The notes under the pieces: model-generated | Databases searched by the model: none | The model's input: only the letters and a program-made list of their open reading frames with translations | What the model was told of the DNA's origin: nothing | Program-made: the position numbers and the translations under genes | Part shown: in pieces, positions 26,351 through 34,941 of the stretch | Layout of the letters: the number at the start of each line of letters is the position of its first letter | How positions within the stretch are numbered: the first letter of the stretch is position 1 | NCBI GenBank assembly: GCA_943368345.1 | Contig: CALRKY020000015.1 | Span: 1-64,000 of the forward strand | DNA length: 64,000 nt | DNA from: JADCGM01 sp943368345 | GTDB lineage: Bacteria; Pseudomonadota; Alphaproteobacteria; Sphingomonadales; Sphingomonadaceae | Reading direction: 5' to 3'

Positions 26351-26578
26351 CTAGCCGAGGACGAACTCGTCCAGATCGTCCCTGTGGTAGCGCACGAGCC
26401 GATCCTGCACGACGCGGTAACGGGGGCCACGGCCCGTCGCCCGCCAATTCTTCAGGGTTCCAGCCGTTGAGCCCAGATATTCCGCAGCGGCTTGGCTATC
26501 GAGCCAAGGGGAAGAAGGACGGGCGAGTTCCTCGCGGACCACCGCGCGGAAGGTTTCGAGATTGATCATGGCAGACAA
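26351..26578 (-). CDS. Excisionase-like (AlpA/MerR-type) helix-turn-helix protein
   Basis: 75 residues from TTG 26578, favoured over the ATG at 26569 because GGAGG lies seven bases upstream of the TTG. The sequence SPWLDSQAAAEYLGSTAGTL then WRATGRGPRYRVVQDRLVRY is the winged helix-turn-helix of AlpA/Xis proteins. These act as recombination directionality factors or activate the element's early genes. It lies 44 bases downstream of the integrase on the same strand. Confidence 0.85.
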   Translation of the reverse strand: MSAMINLETFRAVVREELARPSSPWLDSQAAAEYLGSTAGTLKNWRATGRGPRYRVVQDRLVRYHRDDLDEFVLG

Positions 26579-26622
26579 GGTGCAGCCTCCGAGGTTTCTT
26601 TACCTACACCGAGTACCCCCGA

Positions 26623-27837
26623 CTAACCTTGACCGACCACCATCACTTCGCGGGCAGCCTCAGCGACGAGAACAAACCCCAGCGGGTCCATCCACTCCCC
26701 GCGCTGAATCCCCGACTGCGGTCTGGCTGCGAAGACTAAATCCTCCAAGGCCTGCGAGTGGCGCCGGAGATGCTCGACCAGATGGTCCGCGTGAACGTAC
26801 CCGCCCGAGGCTCCGGGGAGCTTCTGACCAAGAAGCAGCGCGCTCTCGGCGTAGGGGACGCCCGCCGCAATCAGTAGCGTGCGGCAGTGGTGCCTGTAAG
26901 CGTGCGGGCTCGGCAGGCCCACCTCTTTCGGCTCCTCGACGTGGCCGCTCCGACTGGTCGGAGACGGCCACAGCCAGTCGCTACTTATCGGCACGTCGTC
27001 GTCCATCCTTACGGCCACAATCGACGACAGCCGCCGCCCCATCGGAAACAGCATCGGCTCGTCCGAGGTCTTCATGTGTGTGAAGGTCATTACACCACGC
27101 CGCGTGTCAACGTTGCCCCGACGGACCGGCACCATCGACGAGCGGCGCGCACCGGTTAGGAGCATTGCGACGTGGAGGTCGCGACGGATTGGGCTCAACC
27201 GCTCTACCCTCTCCCACCATGCCTCTAGGTCGAGCGGGGCGACCTTGCGGCGCTTCGGTGACGGAACGTGAAGTGCCGCGACCGGATTGCCGCCGAGGGT
27301 CTCGTCGATCCTCATGGCCGTGTTCACCACGGCTCGCAGGGTCCGCATCGTGCTCGCGGCCGTCGTCTCCCCGTGCTTCCGCTTCAGCTCGGCGTAGAGG
27401 TCGCGGACCATCTGCCGGGATATGTCAGCCACGGCCCTTTTCCGCCACGGCTTGAGGTAGTGGTCCAGCTGGTATCGATATCCCTCCACCGTCCGCGGCC
27501 GATGGGGTTTCTCCTCCAGGTGAGCATCCAGCGCCCGTTCCAGCGTGATCGCACTCTCCACAGGTCCGTCGGTCGGATCGATGCCGGACTGTATCTGGCT
27601 CATCAATCCCTTGGCCTTGTTGCGGGCTTCTCTCAGGCCGATCCGGTCGCAGCGGTCGATCTTGACCCGCACCGTCCTGACGTGGCGACCGTTCCGCCGC
27701 ACGTCCCCCTGCACCGCGTAAGACTTGGTCGTCTTATGGCAGATGACCATGAGGCCCTTAACCTGCTCGTCCCTGTGTATGCCGGAGCCTGCGGGCAAAT
27801 CCTTGATCCGGGCCTCTGTCAGATTGAGTACGGCCAT
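26623..27837 (-). CDS. int: Tyrosine recombinase (island integrase)
   Basis: A 404-residue phage-type integrase with AAGGAATGGA before its ATG. The N-terminus has an arm-binding domain, then a core-binding helical domain (about 95-185). Catalytic residues appear as the arginine in LTGARRSSMVPV, HxxR in PSPHAYRHHCRTLL, and the nucleophilic tyrosine in ASGGYVHADHL. The usual LGH motif reads LLGQ, a known variation. It lies 150 bases inside the right attachment repeat and would catalyse recombination with tRNA-Lys. Confidence 0.95.
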   Translation of the reverse strand: MAVLNLTEARIKDLPAGSGIHRDEQVKGLMVICHKTTKSYAVQGDVRRNGRHVRTVRVKIDRCDRIGLREARNKAKGLMSQIQSGIDPTDGPVESAITLERALDAHLEEKPHRPRTVEGYRYQLDHYLKPWRKRAVADISRQMVRDLYAELKRKHGETTAASTMRTLRAVVNTAMRIDETLGGNPVAALHVPSPKRRKVAPLDLEAWWERVERLSPIRRDLHVAMLLTGARRSSMVPVRRGNVDTRRGVMTFTHMKTSDEPMLFPMGRRLSSIVAVRMDDDVPISSDWLWPSPTSRSGHVEEPKEVGLPSPHAYRHHCRTLLIAAGVPYAESALLLGQKLPGASGGYVHADHLVEHLRRHSQALEDLVFAARPQSGIQRGEWMDPLGFVLVAEAAREVMVVGQG

Positions 27838-27988
27838 TCCATTCCTTTCTGAGCACCGCGCCAGACACCGAACGGTCGCTATCTACGATTGCCGCCGGCT
27901 GACGCTGAATGACTGGAATGTCGTGTTTTTAAGGGCTTGCGAGCCGCCCGATTACCATCATTGCCCCCGGCTACCCCAGCAGTGCTGA

Positions 27989-28040
27989 ACTCTTAATCAG
28001 CGGGTCCTAGGTTCGAGCCCTAGTGCGTCCACCATTTTTC
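27989..28040 (+). repeat. Right attachment repeat (attR), displaced 3' half of tRNA-Lys
   Basis: 52 bases matching 13876-13927 at 48 positions, from the anticodon loop to just past CCA. The T stem reads CTAGG/CCTAG here and CTTGG/CCAAG in the intact tRNA, a compensatory exchange. The acceptor strand TGCGTCC pairs without wobble with the GGACGCA 5' end of the intact gene. No 5' half of a tRNA precedes it, so it is not a functional gene. Confidence 0.92.
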
Positions 28041-28051
28041 AGCTGCCATCG

Positions 28052-28282
28052 TTGATTCCCCTCACCGAAATGGCTGCATCGGTGCGGGCAAAGGTGCAGT
28101 CCGGTGGGTACGCCAGCGAGAGCGAAGTCATTCGCGAGGGTCGCCGCGCGCTCAACGCACGCGAGCGGGCGATGGAGGATTGGCTGCGGCAAACCGCCCT
28201 TCCCGCCTATGAAGCGTACCGGGCAGACCCTTCGCGCGGCCTGTCACTGGACGCCGTCCGGGCATCCATCGACAAACGGTAG
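28052..28282 (+). pseudogene. ParD-type antitoxin remnant without a proper start
   Basis: 76 codons from TTG 28052. The residues EMAASVRAKVQSGGYASESE followed by VIREGRRALNARERAME are a ParD ribbon-helix-helix antitoxin with its toxin-binding tail. The open frame reaches back into the displaced tRNA fragment (LPSLIPLTEM), but no ATG or ribosome site precedes it, so the 5' end was probably lost. The partner toxin directly downstream is broken. It lies just outside the island. Confidence 0.65.
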
Positions 28283-28285
28283 GGC

Positions 28286-28380
28286 GTGCCGAAGCACTAG
28301 CGGATCGTCGTTACGCCAGAGGCACGTGATCAACTCGGCAATTTTCATGCCGATATTTCAGACGCAACCAATCCCACCCT
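28286..28380 (+). pseudogene. ParE toxin remnant
   Basis: Reading from GTG 28286 gives VPKH, a TAG stop at 28298-28300, then RIVVTPEARDQLGNFHADIS and DATNPT before homology to ParE fades. The order after parD and the sequence match the N-terminus of ParE. The toxin is therefore inactivated by an early stop and a 3' truncation. The end is approximate. Confidence 0.6.
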
Positions 28381-28400
28381 GACCCGCCGTTCACCCCCTG

Positions 28401-29717
28401 CTACCATCGGGTCAGTTTGATGAAGAGCGCAGTGCCAAGGCCCATGGGGAGCATTGCGGCGGCGGACAGGGCGAAGACTGTCCAGAGCGGGGCGGCCTGT
28501 TGGATGATCACCCATCCGCCGAGCATGACCACCGTCAGCCGCAGCCCTTGCGCCGCAATGGCGCCGCCGACGCGGCCCGCCCCTTGAGATGCGAAATACA
28601 GGCACAGCCCAAGGCCGAAAAAGGCATAGGTTAGTCCGGCGATGCGCAGATAGCTCTCTGCAGCGGCGGTGACGGCGGGGACTTCACTGAACATGTCCAC
28701 CCAAAGTCCCGGCATCAACGCAACAACGACCCCGAGTGACCCAAGGACCGATGCCGACAACCCACCGGCGGTCCAGGCAATTTTGCGGGCCCTGCCGATA
28801 TCCCCGGCACCTATGGCAGTCCCGACCATCGGAACGCTGGCAACGCCGACCGAAAATGCGATCGGAATCAGCAGAAATTCCAACCGAACGCCAATCCCGT
28901 ACCCGGCCAGCGCTTCGGGCCCGAAACGGGCGACCAATGTCGTCAGCACGAGGATTGTCGCAACCGACAGCAGGGGCGACAGCATCGCCACCGCCCCTAT
29001 GCGCATCAGCTCGGCAAACCGGATGGCGGTGAGGAACCGGGCGGAGAAGCGCAGACGCAGTCGGGCCTTTGCCGAGCACAGGTAAACCAGCAACACCGTC
29101 GCCGCGCCGCCAAAGGCCACGACCTGGCCCAACGCCACGCCCGCCATGCCGAGCCGGGGAGCTGGCCCAAGTCCAAGGCCCAGCGACCCGCCGACCGCAA
29201 CCTGCACCAGCCCGGCGACCAGCAATGTTCCGGCCGGGAGCGCCATATTGCCCGCCCCCCGCGCCACGGAGGACAGCATGTTGGTGGCCCAGATCGGGAT
29301 GATCGCAAATGCCGCGATGCCGGAAAACGCCAGGGCTTCACCAAGAACCTGCCCCGATCCCCCAAGACTGCCGAAAATTGCCGGGCCACCCAGCAGGATG
29401 ATCAGTGTAAACATCAGGCCAAAGATCAGGCCGAGCGCCAGCGCACAAAGGGCGAGAGCCTGCGCCCTGTCAGGCTCGCCACTGCCCAGCGCCCGGCTGA
29501 TCGCTCCGGATACAGTGCCGCCCATCGCGCCGGCCGACAGCATTTGCATCAGCATGAAGAAAGGGAAGGCCAGCGCAATGCCGCCGAGCGATGCGACGCC
29601 CAGCGATCCGACGTAGGCGGTCTCCGCAATGGAAACGATGGCCGCGGAACAGAGTGCCACCAGATTGGGCAGGCTGAGCCGGACGAGGGTGGCAAGGACC
29701 GGCCCGTCGCGAAGCAT
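28401..29717 (-). CDS. MATE-family efflux transporter
   Basis: About 438 residues from ATG 29717 (LRDGPVLATLVRLSLPNLVA), with GTG 29741 eight codons upstream as an alternative; the frame is open to 29834. Twelve membrane segments arranged as two MATE halves are visible, with VGSLGVASLGGIALAFPFFM in the first and GTAIGAGDIGRARKIAWTAG in the second. MATE proteins export drugs or cationic metabolites using sodium or proton gradients. Its 3' end abuts the parE remnant. Confidence 0.9.
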   Translation of the reverse strand: MLRDGPVLATLVRLSLPNLVALCSAAIVSIAETAYVGSLGVASLGGIALAFPFFMLMQMLSAGAMGGTVSGAISRALGSGEPDRAQALALCALALGLIFGLMFTLIILLGGPAIFGSLGGSGQVLGEALAFSGIAAFAIIPIWATNMLSSVARGAGNMALPAGTLLVAGLVQVAVGGSLGLGLGPAPRLGMAGVALGQVVAFGGAATVLLVYLCSAKARLRLRFSARFLTAIRFAELMRIGAVAMLSPLLSVATILVLTTLVARFGPEALAGYGIGVRLEFLLIPIAFSVGVASVPMVGTAIGAGDIGRARKIAWTAGGLSASVLGSLGVVVALMPGLWVDMFSEVPAVTAAAESYLRIAGLTYAFFGLGLCLYFASQGAGRVGGAIAAQGLRLTVVMLGGWVIIQQAAPLWTVFALSAAAMLPMGLGTALFIKLTRW

Positions 29718-30004
29718 CGTCGTTCGGGCGTCGCCGCTCACCGCGCGCTGCCGTCGCGCAGTTTCGTGTGAATTCCGGCCGGGACAGCATATTTGACCCG
29801 CCGCTCCAATCGCATTCTCGATTTCCGGCGGCACCGTGCTGACATACTACCGGCGCCCCCTCTCCCCACGTCAGTTCCCTACTCAACCCCATTTTTCAGG
29901 CCACGGGTTGTGACCTGCCGCACTGCCACCCGGAGTATAAGGCGAATGATCACCCCTTTGCCATCCCGCTCGACAGCGGCGCTAGGGAATGGGATAGGTC
30001 GGGC

Positions 30005-30907
30005 ATGCGCCATACCCTGCCCCGGCTGATCGCCGCCGCCTTTCTCCTTGCCCCCACCCCGACACTAGCTTGGTGGGAATATGGGCATCAGACGGTGGCG
30101 CGGATTGCGGAGGCGGAGATGACGCCGGTGGCGCGGCGGGCGGCGGCGCGGTTGCTGGCCGGGTCGGCGGCGCTTGGGACGCCGAAATGCCCGCTCACCA
30201 CGCTGGCCGACGCCAGCATCTGGCCGGACTGCATCAAAACGCTTGGCGACCGCTTTTCCTATGCCAGCCCCTGGCACTACCAGAATATCCGCATCTGCAA
30301 GCCGTTTGACGCCAAGTCGGAATGCCCGAATGGTCAGTGCATCACCGCGCAGATTCCGCGGATGGCGCGGCTGCTGGCGGACCGCAAAGTGCCGGCACCG
30401 GAACGGTTGCAGGCGCTGGCTTTCCTCGTCCACCTGATCGGCGATCTGCATCAGCCGCTGCACATCGGCGACAATGCCGATCTTGGCGGCAACCGGCTGC
30501 GCACCGCCTATGGCTATATGGCGCCCGAGCGGATGAACCTGCACCGGATCTGGGACGGCGAACTGGCGGAGCGGGCGATCTCAACGCCGCCCGGCGGTGT
30601 GCACGGCCTGCGCTCCGAAATCCGGGCGGAGGACCGCCGGGACTGGGCAACCGGAACGGTAGCGGATTGGGCGAAGGAGGGCTGGCAGCACTCGCGGGAC
30701 ATTGCCTATGGCAAGCTGCCGCTGGGCGTTGGTGTGTGCACAACGAAACCGGCAGCGCGGGTTACAGTTCGCGAGCCCTATGTGGCGGACGGCGTTCCGG
30801 TGGTTCGGGAGGGCATCAAGAAGGCCGGGGTGCGGCTGGCGAGCCTGCTCAATGCCGCGCTCGATCCCTCGGTTCCAGCCCGGACATTTGGAGATGAGGC
30901 GGACTGA
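30005..30907 (+). CDS. S1/P1-type zinc-dependent nuclease, exported
   Basis: 300 residues. The signal peptide ends at PTPTLAWWEYGHQ, where the second tryptophan of the mature N-terminus and later histidines (LVHLIGDLHQPLH, GGNRL, LHRIWDGEL) form the trinuclear zinc site of S1/P1 nucleases. They degrade single-stranded DNA or RNA outside the cytoplasm, probably for phosphate or nucleoside scavenging. It is followed by a bidirectional terminator shared with the convergent exbD operon. Confidence 0.93.
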   Translation: MRHTLPRLIAAAFLLAPTPTLAWWEYGHQTVARIAEAEMTPVARRAAARLLAGSAALGTPKCPLTTLADASIWPDCIKTLGDRFSYASPWHYQNIRICKPFDAKSECPNGQCITAQIPRMARLLADRKVPAPERLQALAFLVHLIGDLHQPLHIGDNADLGGNRLRTAYGYMAPERMNLHRIWDGELAERAISTPPGGVHGLRSEIRAEDRRDWATGTVADWAKEGWQHSRDIAYGKLPLGVGVCTTKPAARVTVREPYVADGVPVVREGIKKAGVRLASLLNAALDPSVPARTFGDEAD

Positions 30908-30941
30908 GCAACGGTCGCGCCGTCCGACCGGTCAAGACAAA

Positions 30942-30971
30942 AAAAGGGCGGACCGTTTGGTCCGCCCTTTT
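30942..30971. terminator. Bidirectional rho-independent terminator
   Basis: AAAAGGGCGGACC and GGTCCGCCCTTTT form a 13-bp stem around GTTT, with A and T runs on both sides. It lies between the S1/P1 nuclease gene (plus) and the last exbD gene (minus), and would stop both. Confidence 0.88.
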
Positions 30972-30993
30972 GTCTGTCCGGTCTTCGACGAAG

Positions 30994-31416
30994 CTACTGC
31001 GCGTAAACCTCGTTGCCGACAAAGCCCATCTTGGTGACGCCGGCCTGCTGCGCCACCGCCATCACCTGATCCACCGCCTCATAACGGGCGAGGGCATCGG
31101 GCTTCAGATGCAGTTCCGGCTCTGGCACGATCTCCGCCGACGTCTTCAGATAATAGCGCAGGGTCGGCAGCGTGACCTTTTGCTTGTTCCAGTAGACATC
31201 GTTCAGAAAGTCGACCTCGAGCAGGTTGACCGTCGGCAAAACCTCTGGTGGCTTGGCGTTCGGGTCATTGATCGGCAGGTCAAGTTTCACGGCATGCGAC
31301 TGGATCGGAATGGTGATGATGAACATGATCAGCAACACCAGCATGACGTCGATCAGCGGCGTCGTGTTGATGTCCATCATCGGATCACCCTCAGCCGTTG
31401 CTGCAGCCATTGCCAT
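30994..31416 (-). CDS. exbD: ExbD/TolR-type biopolymer transport protein
   Basis: A 140-residue protein with one N-terminal membrane helix preceded by MMDINTTPLIDVMLVLLIMF, which contains the proton-path aspartate of ExbD. The periplasmic domain follows. It is the second of two exbD genes in a tonB-exbB-exbD-exbD operon, a layout known from Xanthomonas and sphingomonads, where the second copy serves particular TonB receptors. Confidence 0.93.
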   Translation of the reverse strand: MAMAAATAEGDPMMDINTTPLIDVMLVLLIMFIITIPIQSHAVKLDLPINDPNAKPPEVLPTVNLLEVDFLNDVYWNKQKVTLPTLRYYLKTSAEIVPEPELHLKPDALARYEAVDQVMAVAQQAGVTKMGFVGNEVYAQ

Positions 31417-31474
31417 ATTCGATACTCCCTCGGCAGCCCGGTTCCTTTAACGCAGGAACCCGGGCAATCCCCTA

Positions 31475-31951
31475 TTAACGTGTCGTGATAAAGCCCGGAG
31501 GCGGCTGCGAAATGAAGGCAATCTTTTGATAGCCCGCGCGCTGCATCAGGAAGATCACCTTCCCAGCACAGCGATATTCCATGTCAGCGTCGCCGCGGAT
31601 ATGAACTTCGGGCAATTCGATCGGCTTGCCGGAATTCTTCTGCTTCTCAATATCGGTGGTCAGTTTGTTGACGGCCCGGTCGAGAATGGCCTGGGTCGAG
31701 GTGAATTTTTCCAGGCCCCAGAAGACATCGCAATTCTTATCGATGGAGATCGACACATTCTCCGGCTTCGTCGTGGTCGCGGTATTGGCGACGTTCGGAA
31801 GCTTCAGGGGAACCGTCTGGATCACCACAGGAACCGTGATGAGGAAGATGATCAGCATAACCAACATGACATCGACGAGCGGTGTCGTGTTGATGTCGGA
31901 CATCGGGCTTTCGTCTTCGCCGCTATCGGCAGGCCCCACACTCATGGACAT
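31475..31951 (-). CDS. exbD: ExbD/TolR-type biopolymer transport protein
   Basis: 158 residues with the ExbD signature SDINTTPLVDVMLVMLIIFL and a periplasmic domain that has two cysteines (NCDVFW and YRCAGK). It powers TonB with ExbB using proton motive force. It lies 68 bases after exbB and 58 before the second exbD. The paralogues differ substantially, so this is an old duplication. Confidence 0.93.
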   Translation of the reverse strand: MSMSVGPADSGEDESPMSDINTTPLVDVMLVMLIIFLITVPVVIQTVPLKLPNVANTATTTKPENVSISIDKNCDVFWGLEKFTSTQAILDRAVNKLTTDIEKQKNSGKPIELPEVHIRGDADMEYRCAGKVIFLMQRAGYQKIAFISQPPPGFITTR

Positions 31952-32019
31952 CGTTCAGAGTCCCTTTCCTTCGAGACGGGTGGGCAGAACGAAATCCTGC
32001 CCACCCAAACCCCGTGTGG

Positions 32020-32697
32020 TTATTTGCTCTTGCTACCGGCCATCATGAAGCCCTGAAGATCGGCTGCAAAATGGTTGAGCTTTTCGGTGATGTCCTTGTT
32101 CCGGCGGATCAGCCAGTTATAGCCAAGCACCGCAGGCACGGCGACCGCCAGACCGAGAGCGGTCATGATGAGCGCTTCACCGACCGGGCCGGCGACCTTG
32201 TCGATCGAGGCCTGTCCGGCGACACCGATGCTGATCAGGGCGCGGTAGATACCGACCACGGTTCCGAACAGACCGATGAACGGCGAGGTCGACCCGACCG
32301 AAGCGAGGAAGGCGAGGCCGCCCTGGAGCTTCGAGGTGATGGTCTGGTTGGAGCGCTGCAGCGACATCGTCACCCATTCATTGGCGTCGATCTTGTCGGT
32401 CAGCTTGCCGTCATGATGGTCAGCGGCCCGCATGGCATCTTCGGCCAGCTGGCGGAAGGCTGAATCCTTCGGCAGCTTGGCAGCGCCGTCCTTGAGATTG
32501 GCCGCACCCCAGAATTTCTTGTCGATATCCTTGGATTCGTTCAGCACTTTGCGCTGATCCCAGGCCTTGGTGAAAATGATGTACCAGCTGACCAGCGACA
32601 TGAAGACGAGAATGCCGAACACGGTCTGGGCGATGATTCCGCCCTGTTCGAGTGCGGCCGCCAGGCCATATGGGTTGTCAGTTCCTTCGCTAAACAT
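32020..32697 (-). CDS. exbB: ExbB/TolQ/MotA proton-channel protein
   Basis: 225 residues from ATG 32697 with GAGGGG eight bases upstream. Three membrane helices: one near the N-terminus (IIAQTVFGILVFMSLVSWYI) and two in the C-terminal half, with LAFLASVGSTSPFIGLFGTV and GEALIMTALGLAVAVPAVLG, the conserved TolQ/ExbB core. It forms the pentameric channel around ExbD. Second gene of the tonB operon. Confidence 0.95.
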   Translation of the reverse strand: MFSEGTDNPYGLAAALEQGGIIAQTVFGILVFMSLVSWYIIFTKAWDQRKVLNESKDIDKKFWGAANLKDGAAKLPKDSAFRQLAEDAMRAADHHDGKLTDKIDANEWVTMSLQRSNQTITSKLQGGLAFLASVGSTSPFIGLFGTVVGIYRALISIGVAGQASIDKVAGPVGEALIMTALGLAVAVPAVLGYNWLIRRNKDITEKLNHFAADLQGFMMAGSKSK

Positions 32698-32745
32698 GGG
32701 TATCCCCCTCAAGTAAAATGTGTGTGTTGGTTAAAATTACGGTGT

Positions 32746-33390
32746 TCAGTTCTTCGGAATTTGCCAGCGGACGGCCTGGGCGCGGTTCACCTTCACAGGT
32801 GTTCCGTTCATCAAGGCCGGGTTGAAGCGGAACCGGCGCTCGACAAGTTCACAGGTCCGGCGGTCCAGTCGATCATGCGTGCTCGATGCCGTCACCCGGC
32901 AGCTGCCCGGCGTGACGCGACCGACTTCGTTCACCTCATACTGCACCTTGGTGACGCCTTCTTCCTCGGCACGGATCGAGGCTTCCGGATAATCGTCGGT
33001 GGTGATGGTCGCGCCCAGCTTGCCCTTCGGCGTTGCGGCAGTCGTCGGACCAGCGGGCGGCGGGTTCGGCGGCGCAGCCTGGGTGATAACCGTGCGCGGC
33101 GGTGACGGCGGCACCACAATCGCAGCCGGCGGCGGCGGCGCTTCGACGCTCACCATCGGCGGCGGCACGAACGGCGGCAGCTCATCCATCTTCGGTGGCG
33201 GTGGCGGTGGCTCTTCCGGCTTCTTGTCATCGGCAATTTCGACCGCTTCGATCGGCGCGACAATGACTTTGACGGCCTTGAGCGCAAGGCCGGTGACGAA
33301 AGCATAACCGAGACCGATGTGCAGCAGGGCGACAACGCCCAGACCCCACATCCGCTCTTTGCTCATTGCTGGCTGGTCCGCAAATGCCAT
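32746..33390 (-). CDS. tonB: Energy transducer TonB
   Basis: 214 residues: one N-terminal membrane anchor (WGLGVVALLHIGLGYAFVTG), a proline-rich spacer across about residues 55-120, and a TonB C-terminal domain (VTKVQYEVNEVGRVTPGSCR, then RRFRFNPALMNGTPVKV). TonB carries inner-membrane energy to outer-membrane receptors for iron complexes, vitamin B12 or glycans. First gene of the operon; an AGGAGG lies 13 bases before the ATG, rather far, so the ATG at residue 9 is an alternative start. Confidence 0.95.
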   Translation of the reverse strand: MAFADQPAMSKERMWGLGVVALLHIGLGYAFVTGLALKAVKVIVAPIEAVEIADDKKPEEPPPPPPKMDELPPFVPPPMVSVEAPPPPAAIVVPPSPPRTVITQAAPPNPPPAGPTTAATPKGKLGATITTDDYPEASIRAEEEGVTKVQYEVNEVGRVTPGSCRVTASSTHDRLDRRTCELVERRFRFNPALMNGTPVKVNRAQAVRWQIPKN

Positions 33391-33710
33391 GTGCCGCGCG
33401 AACTCCCTCCTAAAAAAACCCCGGGTGCCGTCTGGTACGCCTGCCGATCCCAGAATTTGTCCGGACTACCCTCATAGCCCGAACCAGGGATCCTCCGGAG
33501 AGCAACAAATCAGCAATGCGGATTTGCCAGCAGCGGACGACCGAACGACAGGGGGCGGATATTTTCAGTCTATCCGTCCCCTTCCCGCCTAGTAACCCGC
33601 GTTTTTGCCGCTTGGCAACCCGCTTTCGTTATCCGTCCCGCTTCCCTAAACCGGCGCAGTCCGCCGCCATTGTCCCAAGGCGGCGGGAGTTGCATTCGGA
33701 GAAGCCCGAG
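33391..33710. other. Divergent promoter region of the tonB operon
   Basis: 320 bases between tonB (minus) and the gene at 33711 (plus). It contains the tonB ribosome site and a short A-rich tract near 33412. I could not identify a Fur or other operator with confidence, and no RNA structure stands out. Confidence 0.4.
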
Positions 33711-34556
33711 ATGAAGCCGATGACTGTTCCGTCCTTCGTTGTCGCCGGGTTGCTGGCAACCGGCCCGGTGGTCGCAGCACCGGCCGTTCCGACCGCGATG
33801 CCGGTCGAAAGATTCAGCGACCTTGCCGATCTCACGCTCGGGGCGCCGGTGATCCTGCGCGCGGTGGTTACAAAGGCTGATCGTCTCGGGGCGAAGGATG
33901 CGCCAGACCTCCCGCCCGGTCGCGCCCGCCTGCTGATGCAGGCGACCGTGCAGGCCGCGATCCTGGCACCGTCGGCGGTCGCACCGGTGGTGCGCTATCT
34001 GTGGGAATTGCCGACCGATGCGCGCGGCAAAGTCCCGAAGTTGAAGGGCGCGGGCGTGTTGCTCTTCGTCCGCCCGGTGGCCGGGCGGGAGGACCAGATC
34101 GTGCCAACCGGGCCGAATTCGCAGATCGCCGCCACGCCGTCCGCCGAGGCAAATATCCGGCGAATCATCGCCGAAAGTCGGGACCCGGTGGTCCGTGATT
34201 TGCGAATCACCGGCGTGACCAGTGCTTTTCACGTCGCCGGCAGCATCGCCGGAGAGGCCGAGACTCAGATTTTCCTCAGCACGGCGAACCAGCGCCCGGT
34301 GTCGCTGGTGGTCCTGTCCCGGCCCGGACAGCCCAAAAGCTTTTCCTTCGCCACCGGCGATGTCATCGATGAAGCGGCAACCGCGATCCCGGTGAACAGC
34401 ATGCTGTGGTACCGGCTGGCGTGCACCTTGCCGCCAGCCTTGCCGGCCGGCACGGCGCGGGAAATGTCCGAAGGTGACCGGGTCGCGGCCGCCGCGGACT
34501 ACCGGTTCGTGATCAAATCGCTCGGCCCCTGCGGACGCACCCTCAAAACGAGCTGA
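33711..34556 (+). CDS. Exported hypothetical protein
   Basis: 281 residues from ATG 33711 with GGAG ten bases upstream; the open frame extends to 33516 without a start signal. The signal peptide is VPSFVVAGLLATGPVVAAPA. The mature protein is beta-rich (LGAPVILRAVVTKADRLG, LLFVRPVAGREDQIVPTGP) and has a cysteine pair near the C-terminus. Proteins like this recur in sphingomonads without known function. The end overlaps convergent folB by 14 bases. Confidence 0.7.
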   Translation: MKPMTVPSFVVAGLLATGPVVAAPAVPTAMPVERFSDLADLTLGAPVILRAVVTKADRLGAKDAPDLPPGRARLLMQATVQAAILAPSAVAPVVRYLWELPTDARGKVPKLKGAGVLLFVRPVAGREDQIVPTGPNSQIAATPSAEANIRRIIAESRDPVVRDLRITGVTSAFHVAGSIAGEAETQIFLSTANQRPVSLVVLSRPGQPKSFSFATGDVIDEAATAIPVNSMLWYRLACTLPPALPAGTAREMSEGDRVAAAADYRFVIKSLGPCGRTLKTS

Positions 34557-34941
34557 GCTCGACCCCGACGGCTTTGCAATCCGGGTAAATATCAGGCTTC
34601 CGGGTTGAAACGCGCAACGCCGTCACGCCTTTGCGCGCCGCGACGAGATCATAGACCGTGCGGCAAAAGGTTTCCTGAAGATTATAGCGGCGGGCAGCGG
34701 CAACTTCGCCAATCGACGTCCGCAAATAGTCATAATTCCAAGCCGCATCGACATCGTCGGAGGTCGGAAAGGACACAGCGTCAAGCCAGACCTCCACCGT
34801 CACCCGAAGGCGCTGCGGCGCCCCAATTTCATGGTCGTGGAAGCCGATATCAACGGCGAGGTCATAATCCTCCAGCAGGATCCGCCGCGTCCGCGGTGCC
34901 AGCGAATCGGGGACCAGCCCTTTCAAATCGTCCAAGCTCAT
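34543..34941 (-). CDS. folB: Dihydroneopterin aldolase
   Basis: A 132-residue protein: RRILLEDYDLAVDIGFHDHE at the start, WNYDYLRTSIGEVAAARRYN with the active-site tyrosine and LQETF, and VSTRKPDIYPDCKAVGVEL at the end. The enzyme splits dihydroneopterin to the hydroxymethylpterin precursor of folate. It overlaps the reductase gene upstream by four bases. Confidence 0.92.
   Translation of the reverse strand: MSLDDLKGLVPDSLAPRTRRILLEDYDLAVDIGFHDHEIGAPQRLRVTVEVWLDAVSFPTSDDVDAAWNYDYLRTSIGEVAAARRYNLQETFCRTVYDLVAARKGVTALRVSTRKPDIYPDCKAVGVELSSF

Noticed and set aside
27989..28040. A second tRNA-Lys gene
   Set aside because: Only the 3' half is present; the sequence before it cannot form acceptor or D stems.
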